Shown here: positions 5,921 through 6,533 of the stretch, in pieces
Position numbering within the stretch: the first letter of the stretch is position 1
Layout: each line of letters starts with the position of its first letter
Assembly (NCBI GenBank): GCA_937916025.1
Contig: CALGGX010000254.1
Span: 1-6,533, forward strand
Reading direction: 5' to 3'
Length of the DNA: 6,533 nt
DNA from: an uncultured Selenomonadales bacterium
Lineage (GTDB): Bacteria; Bacillota_C; Negativicutes; Selenomonadales; Selenomonadaceae
Notes under the pieces: generated by a model
Databases searched by the model: none
What the model was told of the DNA's origin: nothing
The model's input: only the letters and a program-made list of their open reading frames with translations
Translations under genes and position numbers: made by a program

Positions 5921-6533
5921 TCAGCAGATGCGCGGAACGATGGCTCCGACCGGCATGTCGACAAAACGTTTGCTGCCGATGGCGGTTCGGATTCCGACCT
6001 TGCCGCGCGGCTCTTCAACGACTTCGCCGATGATCACCGATTGTTTTCCGAGCGGATGTTTTTTCATGGCAACGATGACGGCGGCGGCGGATTCTTCCGG
6101 CACGATCGCGATCACTTTGCCTTCGTTTGCGAGCTCGAGCACGTCGAAGCCGAGCAGTTTGCAGATGCCTTTGACTTCGGGGCGGATCGGAAGTTTCTTT
6201 TCGTCGAGCATGATGCCTACGTCCGAGTCCTGCGCGATCTCGTTCAATGTCGAGGCGAGTCCGCCGCGCGTGGGATCACGGAGCATTGCGATCTTCGGCT
6301 CGACTTCGAGCATTGCCTTGACGAGCGAATTGAGCGGCGCGCAATCGGATTTGACATGATCCGGCAAAGTCAACGCGTGCCGCTCGGCGATGATCGCGGC
6401 GGCATGATCTCCGATCGGACCGTTGATCAGAACTTTCATCTTCGGCTTGACGTTTTTCGCCGAAATATTGACGCCGTCGATGCGCTCGCCGATGAAGTTA
6501 TAGGTGGAATAGTAGCGGATCTCCTGCACGATG
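5921..6533 (-). CDS. hypE: hydrogenase maturation protein HypE (5' end beyond window)
   Basis: HypE dehydrates the carbamoyl group placed on its C-terminal cysteine by HypF, in an ATP-dependent reaction, giving the thiocyanate that supplies cyanide ligands to the iron of [NiFe]-hydrogenases via HypC-HypD. About 203 residues are present, open to the right edge; family members are about 330-350 aa, so the N-terminal ATP-binding half is missing. Visible AIR-synthase-type motifs include INGPIGDHAAAIIAERH, SDCAPLNSLV, AMLRDPTRGGLASTLNEIA, LPIRPEVKGIC and LANEGKVIAIVP, then MKKHPLGK. The protein ends in VPRIC, preserving the C-terminal Cys that accepts the carbamoyl group. The in-frame GTG at 6529 is not a credible start because the frame continues upstream. 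The next ORF begins 2 nt after the stop, so hypE transcripts probably continue into it. Confidence 0.95.
   Translation of the reverse strand, partial: IVQEIRYYSTYNFIGERIDGVNISAKNVKPKMKVLINGPIGDHAAAIIAERHALTLPDHVKSDCAPLNSLVKAMLEVEPKIAMLRDPTRGGLASTLNEIAQDSDVGIMLDEKKLPIRPEVKGICKLLGFDVLELANEGKVIAIVPEESAAAVIVAMKKHPLGKQSVIIGEVVEEPRGKVGIRTAIGSKRFVDMPVGAIVPRIC

Noticed and set aside
5529..6359. 276-codon plus-strand open frame opposite hypE and the upstream ORF
   Set aside because: It is antisense to HypE, whose motifs run to the conserved C-terminal PRIC; the Ser/Thr-rich translation is typical of a shadow.
1..6533. CRISPR array, tRNA or rRNA genes, insertion sequences
   Set aside because: No spaced repeat array, no cloverleaf-like or rRNA-like segment and no transposase motif was found; the only tandem repeats are the 15-bp array and the 267-base cassette duplication.

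Overview
The window reads as a bacterial chromosome segment in which every supportable gene lies on the minus strand. Purine-rich ribosome binding sites (GGAGG/AAGGAG) and the protein family content suggest a Firmicutes-type anaerobe. Negativicutes is my best guess, made from recall of similar proteins rather than from any search. A [NiFe]-hydrogenase maturation gene (hypE) fits an anaerobic or facultative lifestyle.

In the direction of transcription (high to low coordinates), the layout is as follows. (1) The 3' part of hypE ends at 5921 with the family's C-terminal PRIC. (2) An unrecognised ORF (stop at 5370) starts 2 nt after the hypE stop and runs into the next gene. (3) A large single-chain restriction-modification protein (about 1285 aa, 5529-1672) carries a GIY-YIG-like nuclease motif set, an SF2 DEAH ATPase, an N6-adenine methyltransferase with NPPY, and a C-terminal target-recognition region containing a perfect pentapeptide repeat. 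(4) Two tandemly duplicated small acidic ORFs (1617-1405 and 1350-1120) each have their own near-consensus sigma-70 promoter. The second overlaps the start of (5), a RelE/ParE-family toxin gene (1154-802) that is interrupted by a one-base frameshift. (6) recO starts at 732 from its own promoter and runs off the left edge.

A defence/addiction block (RM enzyme plus toxin-antitoxin locus) therefore sits between two housekeeping genes, hypE and recO. The RM protein could carry modification, translocation and cleavage in one polypeptide, in the same domain order as Type ISP enzymes (nuclease-ATPase-methyltransferase-TRD) but with a GIY-YIG-like module where Type ISP has an Mrr-like nuclease. The toxin-antitoxin locus looks rearranged: a 267-bp unit (promoter plus antitoxin-like ORF) has been duplicated, one copy has no toxin beside it, and the remaining toxin reading frame is broken as sequenced.

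The most notable points are the RM architecture, the 15-bp in-frame repeat in its recognition region, the duplicated antitoxin/promoter unit, the toxin frameshift, and the overlapping ORF between hypE and the RM gene, whose A8 tract opens onto the RM frame.
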